Part shown: piece by piece, positions 41,501-51,087 of the stretch
Position numbering within the stretch: position 1 is the stretch's first letter
Layout of the letters: each line of letters begins with the position of its first letter
Assembly: GCA_947471745.1 (NCBI GenBank)
Contig: CANJKZ010001018.1
Coordinates: 1,916,001-1,980,000, forward strand
Direction: 5' to 3'
Source of the DNA: Closterium sp. Naga37s-1
Taxonomy: Eukaryota; Streptophyta; Zygnematophyceae; Desmidiales; Closteriaceae
Length of the DNA: 64,000 nucleotides
Translations under genes and position numbers: made by a program
The notes under the pieces: generated by a model
Told to the model about the DNA's origin: nothing
The model's input: only the letters and a program-made list of their open reading frames with translations
Database searches by the model: none

Positions 41501-44500
41501 TGAGGCGCCTCAAGATTCGCACCTCAATGCTTTTCTCCCTTCAATTCCTTTTGAGGCGCCTCAAGATTCGCACCTCAATGCTTTTCTCCCTTCAATTCCT
41601 TTTGAGGCGCCTCAAGATTCGCACCTCAATGCTTTTCTCCCTTCAATTCCTTTTGAGGCGCCTCAAGATTCGCACCTCAATGCTTTTCTCCCTTCAATTC
41701 CTTTTGAGGCGCCTCAAGATTTGCACCTCAATGCTTTTCTCCCTTCAATTCCTTTTGAGGCGCCTCAAGATTCGCACCTCAATGCTTTTCTCCCTTCAAT
41801 TCCTTTTGAGGCGCCTCAAGATTCGCACCTCAATGCTTTTCTCCCTTCAATTCCTTTTGAGGCGCCTCAAGATTCGCACCTCAATGCTTTTCTCCCTTCA
41901 ATTCCTTTTGAGGCGCCTCAAGATTCGCACCTCAATGCTTTTCTCCCTTCAATTCCTTTTGAGGCGCCTCAAGATTCGCACCTCAATGCTTTTCTCCCTT
42001 CAATTCCTTTTGAGGCGCCTCAAGATTCGCACCTCAATGCTTTTCTCCCTTCAATTCCTTTTGAGGCGCCTCAAGATTCGCACCTCAATGCTTTTCTCCC
42101 TTCAATTCCTTTTGAGGCGCCTCAAGATTCGCACCTCAATGCTTTTCTCCCTTCAATTCCTTTTGAGGCGCCTCAAGATTCGCACCTCAATGCTTTTCTC
42201 CCTTCAATTCCTTTTGAGGCGCCTCAAGATTCGCACCTCAATGCTTTTCTCCCTTCAATTCCATCCCCTCCCCTTCCAACCCGCTCCCCTTCCAACCCGC
42301 TCCCCCGGCCCCCCACCCCCTCCCCCTCCCCTCGCACCTACCCCCCTTTCCCCCTCCTATACGCCAGAGACCTGTCTCGCAATCGCCTCACCTGGTCCCT
42401 GCCAGATGCCTTTGACTCCCTCGCATCGCTGCAGCTGCTGTAAGCACCCACTACTGCACTGCTGTTTACGCCTCACACCTGCCTTCTTGCCTTGAACGCC
42501 AGCATTCCCTGTTCCAACCACTCCGCATCATACTCACCTCGTCCCTGCCAGATGCCTTTGACTCCCTCGCATAGCTGCAGCTGCTGTAAGTAGCAGCAGC
42601 TGCAGCTGTAGCAGTGCTGCAGCTGCTGTAAGTTGCAGCAGCTGCAGCTGTAGCAGTGCTGCAGCTGCTGTAATCTCGCACTGCTGCTCATGCCTCACAC
42701 CTGCCTTCTTTTCTAGAATGTGATTACCTTGTTTGAAGTAGAGGCACACTGTTGTTCATGCCTTATTGTACCTCATTATATGCACACCCCCAACCCTCAT
42801 TGTATGCACACCTTCCATTTCACCCCCTCACTGCCCCAACCGCCCTTCCCAGCAATCTCTCACCCAACAGCTTCTCAGGCACCCTCCCACCAACCTGCTA
42901 CTTCCAGTCTGTATAGTATCCTCACACCTTCCTTCCGCCCCACCCTCCCTTCACCCCCCTCTGTTTCCCCCGTTCCCACAGCAATCTTTCATCCAACAGC
43001 TTCACAGGCACCCTCCCTCCCTCTTAGCGACCCACCTTCCAGCATCCTTCGCAAACCCCACATGTTTGTTTCCCCTTATCTTCCAACCTCCTCTTTCCCC
43101 CACCCACAGCAATCTCTCCTCCAACAGCTTCTCGGGCCCCCTCCCACCTTCCATTGGCAATCTCAACTTTCTTGAAAAGCTGTACGTTCGTCTTGATCTG
43201 TATTTCTCTCCCACTTTTTTTTTTTTTACAGATGCAGATACGAGCATCGTCTCTTCAGCTGCTATATGTATTCCTTATAACACATCCTTTGCACTTGCAC
43301 GAGCCTTTTTTTTTTTTTTTTTTTTTTTTTTTCCTTCAGCTTCGAAACTCCTGGTAGCACCGTTCACCAACCTGCAACCCAATGCAATGGCAGGCTCGCT
43401 CCTGGGCGCTCTACCTCAGCTCTCCTCTTCACACTCCACATATTAATCACGGGCCGTACCTGCCCCCTGAAACGCACCTGACCTGTCCCCATTTCGCTCC
43501 CTCTGCTTTCTTTCTTTTTGGTTTGTTGACTGTACATCACCCAATTCCCTTTTTCTCTCCCCCAGGGATCTGCACTCCAATCCGTTCTCCGGCTCGCTCC
43601 CGGCGGCTCTAGCCCAGCTCTCCTCCCTCACTCTCCTCGACATATCAACCACTGGCCTCCTCTGCCCGCTGGAAGGCACCTGCCCCAGTCACACCGTCTC
43701 CATGTCATCCCTCTACTGCGAATTCTGCTCCTCCTTCTGCCGCTACTGCAACGATCCCAGTGAGTGGTTTGGGTGAGAAAGGGAGTGCTTTAAGGCTTAT
43801 CAGATACACCTGCAGTACCTTCGAAGGCACCTGTCCCAGCCAGTCACGCCGTCCCTATGTCCTCCGTCTACTGTGATTTCTTTGCCTCCTTCTGCCGCTA
43901 CTGCAACGATCCCAGTGAGTGGTTGGAACGATGGGGAACTTAGGGGTTTATCAGATGCACCTGTGCTGCAGCTTGGACAACTTTTGAGGCGCCCTTTTCC
44001 CCTCTCGTTTATCCTCTCCCCTCCCTTTTCTTATCGCTTCCAGGCATCGATCACAACCCCCCCTGCGCCAACACCAGCACCAGCACCAACCCCAGCCACA
44101 CTCCCCTTCCTTCTTTCCCTCTCTTCCCCACTCATATCCCAATTACTTCCCATCTTTCTCCCTTTTCCCACTTGTCCTCTTGCTTCCAGGCATCGATCAC
44201 ACCCCCCTTGCGCCAACACCAGCACCAGCACCATCCGCAGCCACCCCACCAAACTCCCCCACAACTGGGGGGTCCCCGCCACCATCCCCAACATCATCCC
44301 CTGCACCACCAGCAGCACCACCACTTCCTAATCCCGCTCCCCAGTCACCGTCTCCCGCTGCCACCACCCCCCCTTCGACGTCTCCTCCCAGCCCACCTCC
44401 TCCCACTCGCTCGGCCTTTTCTGCCCATTTTCACTCTCCTCCTGCCCTATTGTTCCGCCTTTTCCTCCTCCTAGTGGCTCTCTTGCTGCCTGTGCCACTG

Positions 44501-44506
44501 TTGTGA
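35522..44506 (+). CDS. Secreted LRR protein with proline-rich region and probable GPI anchor, nine exons
   Basis: Exons 35522-35618, 36514-36634, 37008-37079, 38199-38270, 39008-39079, 42368-42439, 43110-43181, 43566-43759 and 44190-44506 give 363 codons (362 residues). A signal peptide (MAASLLVALLLTSATLG) is followed by an LRRNT-type segment (ADGLAALQMAWGEL ... SDCSKALGLSCDD). Six plant-type LRRs of 24 residues follow; exons 3-7 are exactly 72 bp, one repeat each, all split at the same codon phase, with ELSNNNITGPIPPAWFQL and NLSSNSFSGPLPPSIGNL as clear examples. Exon 8 ends in a Cys-rich cap (CPLEGTCP ... YCEFCSSFCRYC). Exon 9 is Pro/Ser/Thr-rich, then a hydrophobic end (LFLLLVALLLPVPLL) without a cytosolic tail, which suggests GPI anchoring. 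It is probably a cell-surface or wall ligand-binding protein. No kinase domain is present. Confidence 0.9.
36023..36361 (+). repeat. Three echoes of LRR-gene exon 2 upstream of the real exon
   Basis: Copies of the acceptor plus GATGGGCTGGCAGCGCTGCA segment lie at about 36023-36070, 36172-36223 and 36312-36361, before the full exon at 36514. All keep a CAG acceptor or a near match; none keeps the Cys-containing half. Confidence 0.88.
36655..36674. repeat. 20-bp perfect palindrome between 15-bp direct repeats
   Basis: CTTTTGAGGCGCCTCAAAAG. GTGATGCTGTGGTCC at 36641-36655 and GTGATTCTGTGGTCC at 36674-36688 abut it on both sides (14 of 15 identical). In LRR intron 2. Confidence 0.9.
36710..36729. 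repeat. 20-bp perfect palindrome, AATT core
   Basis: CTTTTGAGAATTCTCAAAAG, 36 bp after the previous one. It is the AATT-core form and has no clear flanking repeat of its own. Confidence 0.85.
37170..37809 (+). repeat. 17-bp minisatellite between two echoes of LRR exon 3
   Basis: About 31 copies of a 17-bp unit (GGTGCTGTGTGGTGTGC type) fill about 37204-37736. Short copies of the exon 3 end with acceptor and donor (GCACTGAAG...CTGCAGCAGAT-GTGAGT) bracket it at about 37170-37195 and 37784-37808. The array lies in intron 3. Because 17 is not a multiple of 3 and the unit lacks stops, frames on both strands stay open; these ORFs are not genes. Confidence 0.9.
38040..38830 (+). repeat. Echoes of LRR exon 4 on both sides of the real exon
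   Basis: One partial copy upstream at about 38040-38090, and four downstream copies of the exon end (coding SVSLLTNLTSM plus a GTATGC donor) at about 38354-38396, 38468-38512, 38651-38693 and 38787-38828. CATG-rich spacers separate them. Confidence 0.9.
38528..38555. repeat. 28-bp perfect palindrome between identical 19-bp direct repeats
   Basis: The longest palindrome of the family, with core TTTTGAGTCGACTCAAAA extended by GTGAC and GTCAC arms. Identical CATTCAGCATGCCATTGTG copies lie at 38512-38530 and 38558-38576. Confidence 0.93.
39168..42262. repeat. 51-bp satellite-like array, 60 full units, in LRR intron 5
   Basis: Unit: 35 bp (GATTCGCACCTCAATGCTTT then TCTCCCTTCAATTCC) plus the 16-bp palindrome TTTTGAGGCGCCTCAA. 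Starts are exactly 51 bp apart from 39168 to 42228, giving 60 units and a final 35-bp part unit without the palindrome. Units are almost identical. Variants seen: GCGC to GCAC in six units, occurring as three pairs two units apart (39411/39513, 39921/40023, 41298/41400), and one TTCG to TTTG near 41719. Both are CpG transitions. Being 17 codons long, the array leaves long ORFs open, which are not genes. Confidence 0.97.
42535..43045 (+). repeat. Echoes of LRR exons 6 and 7
   Basis: The end of exon 6 recurs at about 42541-42590 with an internal TAG, followed by CAGCTGCTGTAAG repeats to about 42675. The start of exon 7 with acceptor recurs at about 42851-42895 and 42980-43025 before the real exon at 43110. 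Confidence 0.87.
43306..43332. repeat. 27-bp T homopolymer
   Basis: Uninterrupted T run in LRR intron 7. Confidence 0.97.
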
Positions 44507-44586
44507 CCAAAGGTATGAACTTAAGGTGCCTTAAATTGGTGGTTGAAGCTCCCTCCTCTGACTCCCCTCCATTGTAACGAGGTGAC

Positions 44587-44604
44587 TTTTGAGTCGACTC
44601 AAAA
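44587..44604. repeat. Palindrome-family member, TCGA core
   Basis: TTTTGAGTCGACTCAAAA, perfect over 18 bp, in the LRR gene 3' flank. No convincing direct repeat around it. Confidence 0.85.
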
Positions 44605-44711
44605 CTCAAAAGGCAACTCCGAATTAAACTCGAGTCCCCTCCTCCACTCCCCTTCCTGCTCCGACTCCTCGTTGCAGCTTTCCTGCTGCTTGTTCCACTT
44701 GTAGAGAGTGA

Positions 44712-44733
44712 GTTTTTGAGACGTCTCAAAAAC
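44712..44733. repeat. 22-bp perfect palindrome, ACGT core, between direct repeats
   Basis: An arm of five T and GAG, ACGT core, perfect over 22 bp. 26-bp direct repeats at 44687-44712 and 44750-44775 (25 of 26 identical) flank it. A shorter ACGT-core copy is at 44791-44804. Confidence 0.9.
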
Positions 44734-45000
44734 CCCCCCTCTCTATACGTGCTTGTTCCACTTGTAGAAAGTGAGTTCCACTGTTCACAGTTGAGACGTC
44801 TCAAAAACTCACTGTCTACACCCGTCTCCGCGTTGCAGCTTTCCTGCTGCTTGTTCCGCTCTTGTGACCACAGGTATGAATTTAAGGTGTCTTTAGCTCA
44901 TGAGCCCGAATTCCTCCTCTCTCTCCCCCGCACGCCTCCCACACTCTTGTTCCTCCTCGTTGCAGCGTCCCTGCTGCCTGTTGTGATCAAGTAAGGATAG

Positions 45001-45600
45001 CCAAACTTCCAAAAAGCAAAGGCACAAGCACAATGTATTCCCCCCCTCTGACACTCCTCTCTCCGACTTGTTCCGCTGTTTCTTCCCCTTGTCCAGGAGT
45101 TACCGTATGAGACGTTGCCTCTCCCGCTGTTCCTAGCAACGCCACCAGCAGCATTGCTTGGAAAGTCGTTCCTTGGCGTTGGCGGCAAGCCGTCTAGGTT
45201 TTAGCAACTAACCAATGCGTATTGTACGGTATATGTTTCGTTCGACCCAGGATTAAAGAAGCAACACGTTCTTTTCCTAGCAATCCGGTAGAGGTTCTTT
45301 GTTTTCTCCATATTTGTTGTACGTATGTTGATCCATCAGATGATACGGTAATATTTTGTTCTAGATGAGGCTTGACAACAGTGTTGTACCAGGTGGTACT
45401 CGTATAATTAATGTTATTTCTTTCTGCCGTGTAGACAATACTGAGAGTTAGAGGAAGGCTTGCAGTGTACCAGTTATATTATACACTCAAAATACCGCAA
45501 GTGTACTATTGGTAAAAGTGACCAATTGACTCTTCCCACAACTTCTGCCTGCTGCTGTACTTGTTACAGCTGCTAATTCTTCTAATCTGCTGGTTACCAC
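45001..45600. other. Intergenic between convergent LRR and hydrolase genes
   Basis: No gene, RNA or clear repeat seen. It is the 3' flank of both neighbours. Confidence 0.5.
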
Positions 45601-48600
45601 TTAACTGGTAACCGTACTCGACATCTCATCACTCGCAGTAGCATCCCCCACCTCCCCTCCACCACCCTCCTTAACCACCCCGGGCGGCGCAGTACCATCC
45701 ACCACACCACCGGCCGGCGCAGAACCGGGCGGCAGGCTCCTGGCATTCAGCCACGCAATAATATCTCCAACCACCCTGGCGATAACATCGTCAGGCTCGC
45801 CGCATGTGAGGGCGTGCCAGCACCCCTCGTACATCTTGATCTCCTTGTCTGCACTGGAAGAGCGAATGAATAGCTCCTGGCTGGCTGCTGGGTCGGTTAC
45901 CACGTCCTTTGCCCCGTGCAGGATGAGGAGAGGCACTGTGACCTGGGGAAACAGGTGTGGGTTAAAGTGAGGTGGGTTTAAGCGCGGTAAAGAGCTTGCA
46001 CCCCATCAGCTCCTGGCTGGCTGCTGGGTCCGTCACCACGTCCTTCGCCCCATGCAGGATGAGGAGGGGCACGGTCACCTGGGAAAGAGGGATAAAGTGG
46101 GGTGCAGTGTGGTGAGATTAAGACATGTGCACCCCATCAGCTCCTGGCTGGCTGCTGGGTCCGTCACGTACGTCCTTTGCCCCGTGCAGGATTAGGAGGG
46201 GCACGGTGACCTGGGGGAGAGGGGTGGAGTGGGGTGGAGTGGGGTAGAGTGGGGTGGAATTGGGTGAAGTTAGGTGGAGTGGAGTGGAGTTGGGTGGGAC
46301 GTGTACCATACATCACCTGCTGGGGGTCCATGACCATGCCCTTGGCTCCGTGCAGGATGAGCAGAGGCACTGTGACCTGGGGGAGAGGTGACGAGGGGGG
46401 GGACCTGGGGGAGAGGTGAGGAGGGGGGGGACCTGGGGGGGTTTTGAGGCGCCTAAAAAATGCAGAATGAGCAGAGGCACTGTGACCTGGGGGAGAGGTG
46501 AGGAGGGGGGTGACCTGGGGGAGAGGTGAGGAGGGGGGAGACTTGGGGGAGAGGTGAGGAGGGGGGAGACCTGGAGGGGTTGGGCAGGCTCCCTTCCCAA
46601 CTCCTCCCTTCTTCTCCTATCCACCCACCCACCTCTTCCTATGTGTGCGCCAATGTCTTGGGTGGTCCGCAGCAGCTGCAGTGCCATGCAAAGGCATGCC
46701 CACACACCTGCATGCACACCTGCCCTCTCAGCCCCTTGTGGTCTCCCCCTCTTCCCACCCACCTCCTCCATGTGGCTGCCAATGTCTTGGGTGGTCCGCA
46801 GGAGCTGCAGGGCCGTGGCAAGGCGAGGCTTGTCCTGATATGCAAAGGGGTGATTCTCTGCCCTCTCTCGCTTCTCAGGCACCTGATTGAGCGTACACGC
46901 ACACAGGAACACACACGGGAAAGCAAGCGCAATAGCACAAGGGCATGTGCTTTTGAGATGAGAGGCCTCGAAACACCACCAGGCATGCACCAGCAGGGTT
47001 CTCAAGAAGAAGCGAAGAAAATAGCACCAGGCACGAGCGCAAAATAGCATGGAAAAACGATATTCCAAAGGTGTGGCAGGCACGGTTCACTCCTGCCCAT
47101 GCTGTGATAATTTAAGATGAGGCAATTTTTTTAAGTTGACTTGAAAGTAACCTCTGCATAATCGATGTGTGCGCATGGCGTGACGATATGAGATGTTGAG
47201 GTTTCCTGCTTCTTAAAAAGACACCTTCTCAATGTTGCAATCCAACACCATCGTGCTGGAGGGGTTCTCTGTTGCATTCACCTGAAAGAGGCTCTGTTGA
47301 TTTCACCTGAAAACAGACTCTGTTGCATTCACTTGAAAAGTGGTTCTCTGTTCGACTTACCAAGAAACAGTTCTCTGATGCATGTACCTGAAAGCAATTC
47401 TCTATTGCATTCACCTTAACGCGGTTCTCTGTTGCATTCACCTGAAAGCAGACGTCAGGGTTGGCGCTGACAGGAACCAGCTTCCAGGTGGGGAAGATGT
47501 ATGAAAGGCATTTGAGAACGAAGATCACTGGTGCTGGGGGGATTAGCTCTTGGGCCATCTGGGAGGGAGGAGGATAGAAAGGGGGGGAGAAAGGGGGCAG
47601 AAGAAAGGGGGGGAGAAAGAGAGAAAGGGAGGAAGATAGATGAGAGGCATTTGAGAACGAAGATCACTGGTGCTTGAGAGGATTAGCTCTTGCGCCATCT
47701 GGGAGGGAGGGAGGTGTGTGAGGTGTGTGGGGGGTGAAGAGGAGGGAAGTAGTGCAGAACGTGTAGTTTGAGGCCCCTCAAAATACATCTGGGAGCGAGA
47801 GATGTGTGTGGGGGGTGAAGAGGATGGAAGTAGTGCAGAAGAGGCAGACGAGAACGAAGATGACTGGTGCTGGGAGGGTCATCTCTTGAGATATCTGGGA
47901 GGGAGAGAAGTGTGGGGATGGAAGAGGAGGAGGAAGCGAGAAGAGGGGGGTAAGAGAGAAAGAAGGAAGACGTGTGAGAGGCATTTGAGAACAAAGAAGA
48001 CTGATGCTGGGGGGATTAGCTCTTGCGCCATCTGGGAGGGAGTGAGTGAGGTGTGCGGGGGGTGACTCGCCTCGCCATAGAGCACACAGACAGCACAACA
48101 CAGTCCTTGAACACCAACCTGCACCACTCATAACCACGCTACATCGCACTGTACCAGCCTTCCACACGGGTGCCACCAGCAGTGCTCCATTCCAAGGGGT
48201 GTAAGGAACACCACAGCACAGCACAACGGTTCTGCACCACATATAACCCCACTTCACCGCACTGCACTCACCAACTTGCACTGACCTTGCACATAGGCGC
48301 CACCAGCACTGCTCCGTTCCATGGGGTGGGGTGGGGTCCCTCCTTGCCACATAACTCGCCGTTGCCCCTCTCATGGACTCACCACACAGACAGCACAAAA
48401 CAGTCCTTCAACACCAACCTGCACCACTCATAACCACGCTACACCGCTCTGCAATCACCAACTAGCACTGACCTTGCACATGGGTGCCACCAGCACTGCT
48501 CCGTTCCACGGGGTGGGGTCTCTTCTTGACACTTGAAGTGCCATGGCCCCTCCCATGGACTCCCCATAGAGGAAAAACGGCAGGTGGGCAAACCTAGGGC

Positions 48601-50521
48601 TTGCTGGGGCGGGAAGGTCGGGGATGTTGGGGAATGGGAAGTGAGGAAGGAAGAATTGTGATTTAAGTCTACACAAAACACATGAAGTGCCATGGCCCCT
48701 CCCATGGACTCGCCATAGAGGAAAAACGGCAGATGGGCGAATCTAGGGATTGCTGGTGGGGGAAAGGAGGGGGAGAAGTGAGGAGGGAGAAAGGGAGGTG
48801 TGTTTTGAGGGTAAGCATGGAATAAGCACGGATTAGGAGGAGGAGAACAACCCGTGACCCTTGCTGTCCCCATCTCCCTTCCCAATTCCCAGGTTCAGTC
48901 AGAGAAGACCCTTCGTTCCCTCCTCCCACCACCGCACTGAACTCCTTTGCATACCTCTGAGCCGATTATCGAACTCGATCACATCGTCTGCCAGGCGGGT
49001 GAAGCTGCGGATGTACCCGTGGCGACCGGCTGACAGAAGAAACAACCCTTTCCACCGTACAGAACTCCCCTTCTTACCTCTTAGCCGGTTGGCGAACTCA
49101 ATCACATCGTCTGCAAGGCAGGTGAAGCTGCGAATGTACCCGTGACGACCGGCTGAGAGCCCGTGGCCCTCATAGTCCACTCCCACCAGCGCATAGCCTG
49201 CTGCTGCCAGCATCACTGCAACATCTGGGGAAAGGAGAAGAGAAGAGACAGTGGGGAGGTGAGGGGGACACACAGAGGGAGTGTGTATCTGTGGCGACAG
49301 GCTGACAGCCCGTGGCCCTCATAGTCCACTCCCACCAGCGCATAGCCTGCTGCTGCCAGCATCACTGCCACGTCTTAAGGGGGGAGAGGAGACAGTGGAA
49401 AAGAGGGAGAGTGAACCCGTGGCGACCGGCTGACAGCCCGTGGCCCTCGTGGTCCACACCCACCAACGCATAGCCCGCTGCTGCCAGCATCAATGGCGCG
49501 GACAAACAACCATAGCCCACATCCCACATACTTTTAAAGATGTACGAGCATGTCCCCCCGTACCCATGGCAGAACAGCACCACGCCGTCAGAAGCTTACC
49601 ATGCCCCACCGTTCCCCACACACGCCCACACACATTCACCACACACCTTCGAAGATGTACGTGCATGTCTCCCCACCCCATACCCATGGCAGAACAGCAC
49701 CACGCCCCTCAGAGGGCTACCATGCCCCACACCGTTTTGCACCCACGGACACACCCCCATACCCATCTGACCCATACCTTCGAAGATGTACGTGCACGTC
49801 TCCCCGTACCCATGGCAGAACAGCACCACGCCCCTCAGCCGGCCGTCACTGGGCAGCCACTCCTTCGTGAAGAGCTCCACTCCCCGTGAGTTTATATAGT
49901 ACTCTTCAGACGAAGCCACGCCCTGTGCGGCCTGGGGGAGGGAAAGGCAGGGGCAAGAAAGGGGAGCATTGGGTTGGAGCGGCACCACGCCTCTCAGCCG
50001 CCCGTCACTGGGCAGCCATTCCTTGGTGAAGAGCTCGACTCCCCGTGAGTTGATGAAATACTCTTCAGATGAAGCCACGCCATGCGAGGCCTGGGAGAAG
50101 AGAGGGGGGGCAGCGCGGAGCGGAGAGGAATAGAGGAACGGCGGAAGAGCCAGAGGCATTTCCTTTCTTAACGAACAGCTTTCTGCCTACTGGTTGACAA
50201 TCGTACTGACTGACGGACACTGACGAACGACGTGACGGACAGACTGACGGACGACGTGACGGACAGACTGACGGACGACGTGACGGATAGACTGACGGAC
50301 GACATGACGGGACAAACTGACGGACCAGCTACAATAAAAAGTCGCTGGCTTCCTCGATGAAAACTCACGTAGAACGAAGGAGGCTTCTTGTGCGGCTGCC
50401 GTGCTTTCCGCCGACCAGTCTCCCATTCGAGACTCAGCGCCTTTCGCGGCCTGGCGAGCCGCTTAACTACGTACAAGACGGCGCCTCCTAAAATGACGGC
50501 GGGAAACACGGGACCCCACAT
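45601..50521 (-). CDS. Monoacylglycerol-lipase-like alpha/beta hydrolase, seven exons
   Basis: Exons, in transcription order: 50521-50369, 49931-49778, 49224-49078, 48603-48473, 47558-47442, 46882-46763 and 45942-45601, giving 388 codons (387 residues). An N-terminal hydrophobic stretch (VFPAVILGGAVLYVV) may anchor it in a membrane. Then come SRGVELFTKEWLPSD, the oxyanion HGYG (91-94), VGVDYEGHGLSAGRHGYI, the nucleophile elbow GESMGG (Ser167), GAVLVAPMCK, FPTWKLVPV, DKPRLATALQLLRT, HGAKDVVTDP (Asp287) and EGCWHALT (His317). The triad is complete and the order is that of plant monoacylglycerol lipases and caffeoylshikimate esterases. These hydrolyse monoacylglycerols or lysophospholipids, so substrate is uncertain. 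The C-terminal 40 residues are Gly-rich and extra. Almost every intron contains copies of neighbouring exons. Confidence 0.92.
46010..46505 (-). repeat. Echoes of hydrolase exon 7 start
   Basis: The acceptor plus coding VPLLILHGAKD recurs at about 46012-46085, 46138-46215, 46315-46385 and 46459-46500 (minus strand), before the real exon. The first keeps VTDPAASQEL; the others are shorter. Confidence 0.9.
46442..46459. repeat. Palindrome-family member between exon 7 echoes
   Basis: TTTTGAGGCGCCTAAAAA, slightly degenerate. It separates two 41-bp copies, at 46351-46391 and 46461-46501 (40 of 41 identical), of the exon 7 start. Confidence 0.8.
47266..48045 (-). repeat. Echoes of hydrolase exon 5 and of its donor site
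   Basis: Exon 5 beginnings (MAQELIPPA...FVLKCLS) recur at about 47643-47705, 47838-47897 and 47979-48035. The donor end (CTTTCAGGTGAATGCAACAG) recurs about six times at 47266-47445 with a period of about 25-30 bp. Confidence 0.87.
47767..47782. repeat. Palindrome-family member between direct repeats
   Basis: TTTGAGGCCCCTCAAA, with one changed core base. It separates copies of a roughly 55-60-bp sequence at about 47697-47759 and 47787-47840. Confidence 0.82.
48160..50095 (-). repeat. Echoes of hydrolase exons 4, 3 and 2
   Basis: Exon 4 end copies at about 48165-48200 and 48296-48330; exon 4 start copy at about 48680-48750. Exon 3 copies at about 48957-49035, 49291-49372 and 49415-49495. Exon 2 end copies at about 49535-49590 and 49655-49705, and an upstream near-full copy at about 49981-50093, which lacks the CHGYG end. 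Confidence 0.87.
50206..50325. repeat. 24-bp minisatellite in hydrolase intron 1
   Basis: Roughly five units of ACTGACGGACGACGTGACGG plus four bases, from about 50206 to 50325, slightly diverged at the right end. Confidence 0.85.
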
Positions 50522-51087
50522 GGTCTGTGGCTGCTACAGCCAGTTGTCTGAATCTAGAAGCTTTGTATCATGGAAGTTTGCACAAATTCTGAAGTGCAAT
50601 CAGTAAACACGGTACCTTCGTTTGCCCATATAAACATGTGCACTACAATATACAGATTCCAGCTGAATTTGCACATTCACAAATTTGGCAGATATGTTTG
50701 CTACTTTGAAAGTGTATTGAACCAGATAAGCTATATCACATACTTCTTTTTGCAGTATGAGAATGTTTATTCATTTACAAAGTACCACGGCACAGGGATT
50801 TAGAATGATGCATGCACTTTCTCATACGCGTTACTAGGCCGTCGCCTGGGAAAAATCCCAGGTCCTGGTGAGAAAAGGCGCGAATTTCCGATGTGGCATC
50901 CACTAGCAAGAGAAATCCCGTCATAATCTCCGTCAGTGAATGTCATCGTAATCATTCCTGACGTCCCCACGCGTCGAAGGCGCGCCCTATCGACAGCGAA
51001 CTATGCCAATTTTTAGCACTTTCGGCGAAACGCGTGCTACTGTCTCGTCGTCTTTCTGAAATATCAGACTCTCTTGAAGAGCCTCTT
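50522..51087. other. Intergenic between divergent hydrolase and CPBP protease genes
   Basis: Divergent promoter region. No clear TATA element assigned and no other gene seen. Confidence 0.5.

Larger units (their letters stand above)
43372..45000 (+). repeat. Echoes of LRR exons 8 and 9 and of the gene's 3' end
   Basis: Exon 8 fragments lie at about 43385-43490 and 43815-43920 (TACTGCAACGATCCCAGTGA retained). The exon 9 start recurs at about 44032-44100. After the stop at 44506, the coding end plus TGTGACC...GGTATGAA recurs at about 44640-44712, 44745-44775, 44836-44895 and 44962-44996. Confidence 0.8.

Noticed and set aside
39168..42262. CRISPR-like reading of the regular array
   Set aside because: The whole unit is conserved, with no variable spacers, and the gene context is eukaryotic.
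39133..42495. ORFs of about 1100 codons in two frames across the 51-bp array
   Set aside because: The unit is 17 codons without stops in these frames, so they open automatically. The array sits in an intron between two matching LRR exons.
36655..44733. Palindromes as sequencing-adapter or cloning-site artefacts (cores form NarI, SalI, AatII and EcoRI sites)
   Set aside because: Not fully excluded, but several copies carry point decay, flanking repeats are diverged to different degrees, and some are in frame within coding sequence, which fits old biological insertions better than a library artefact.
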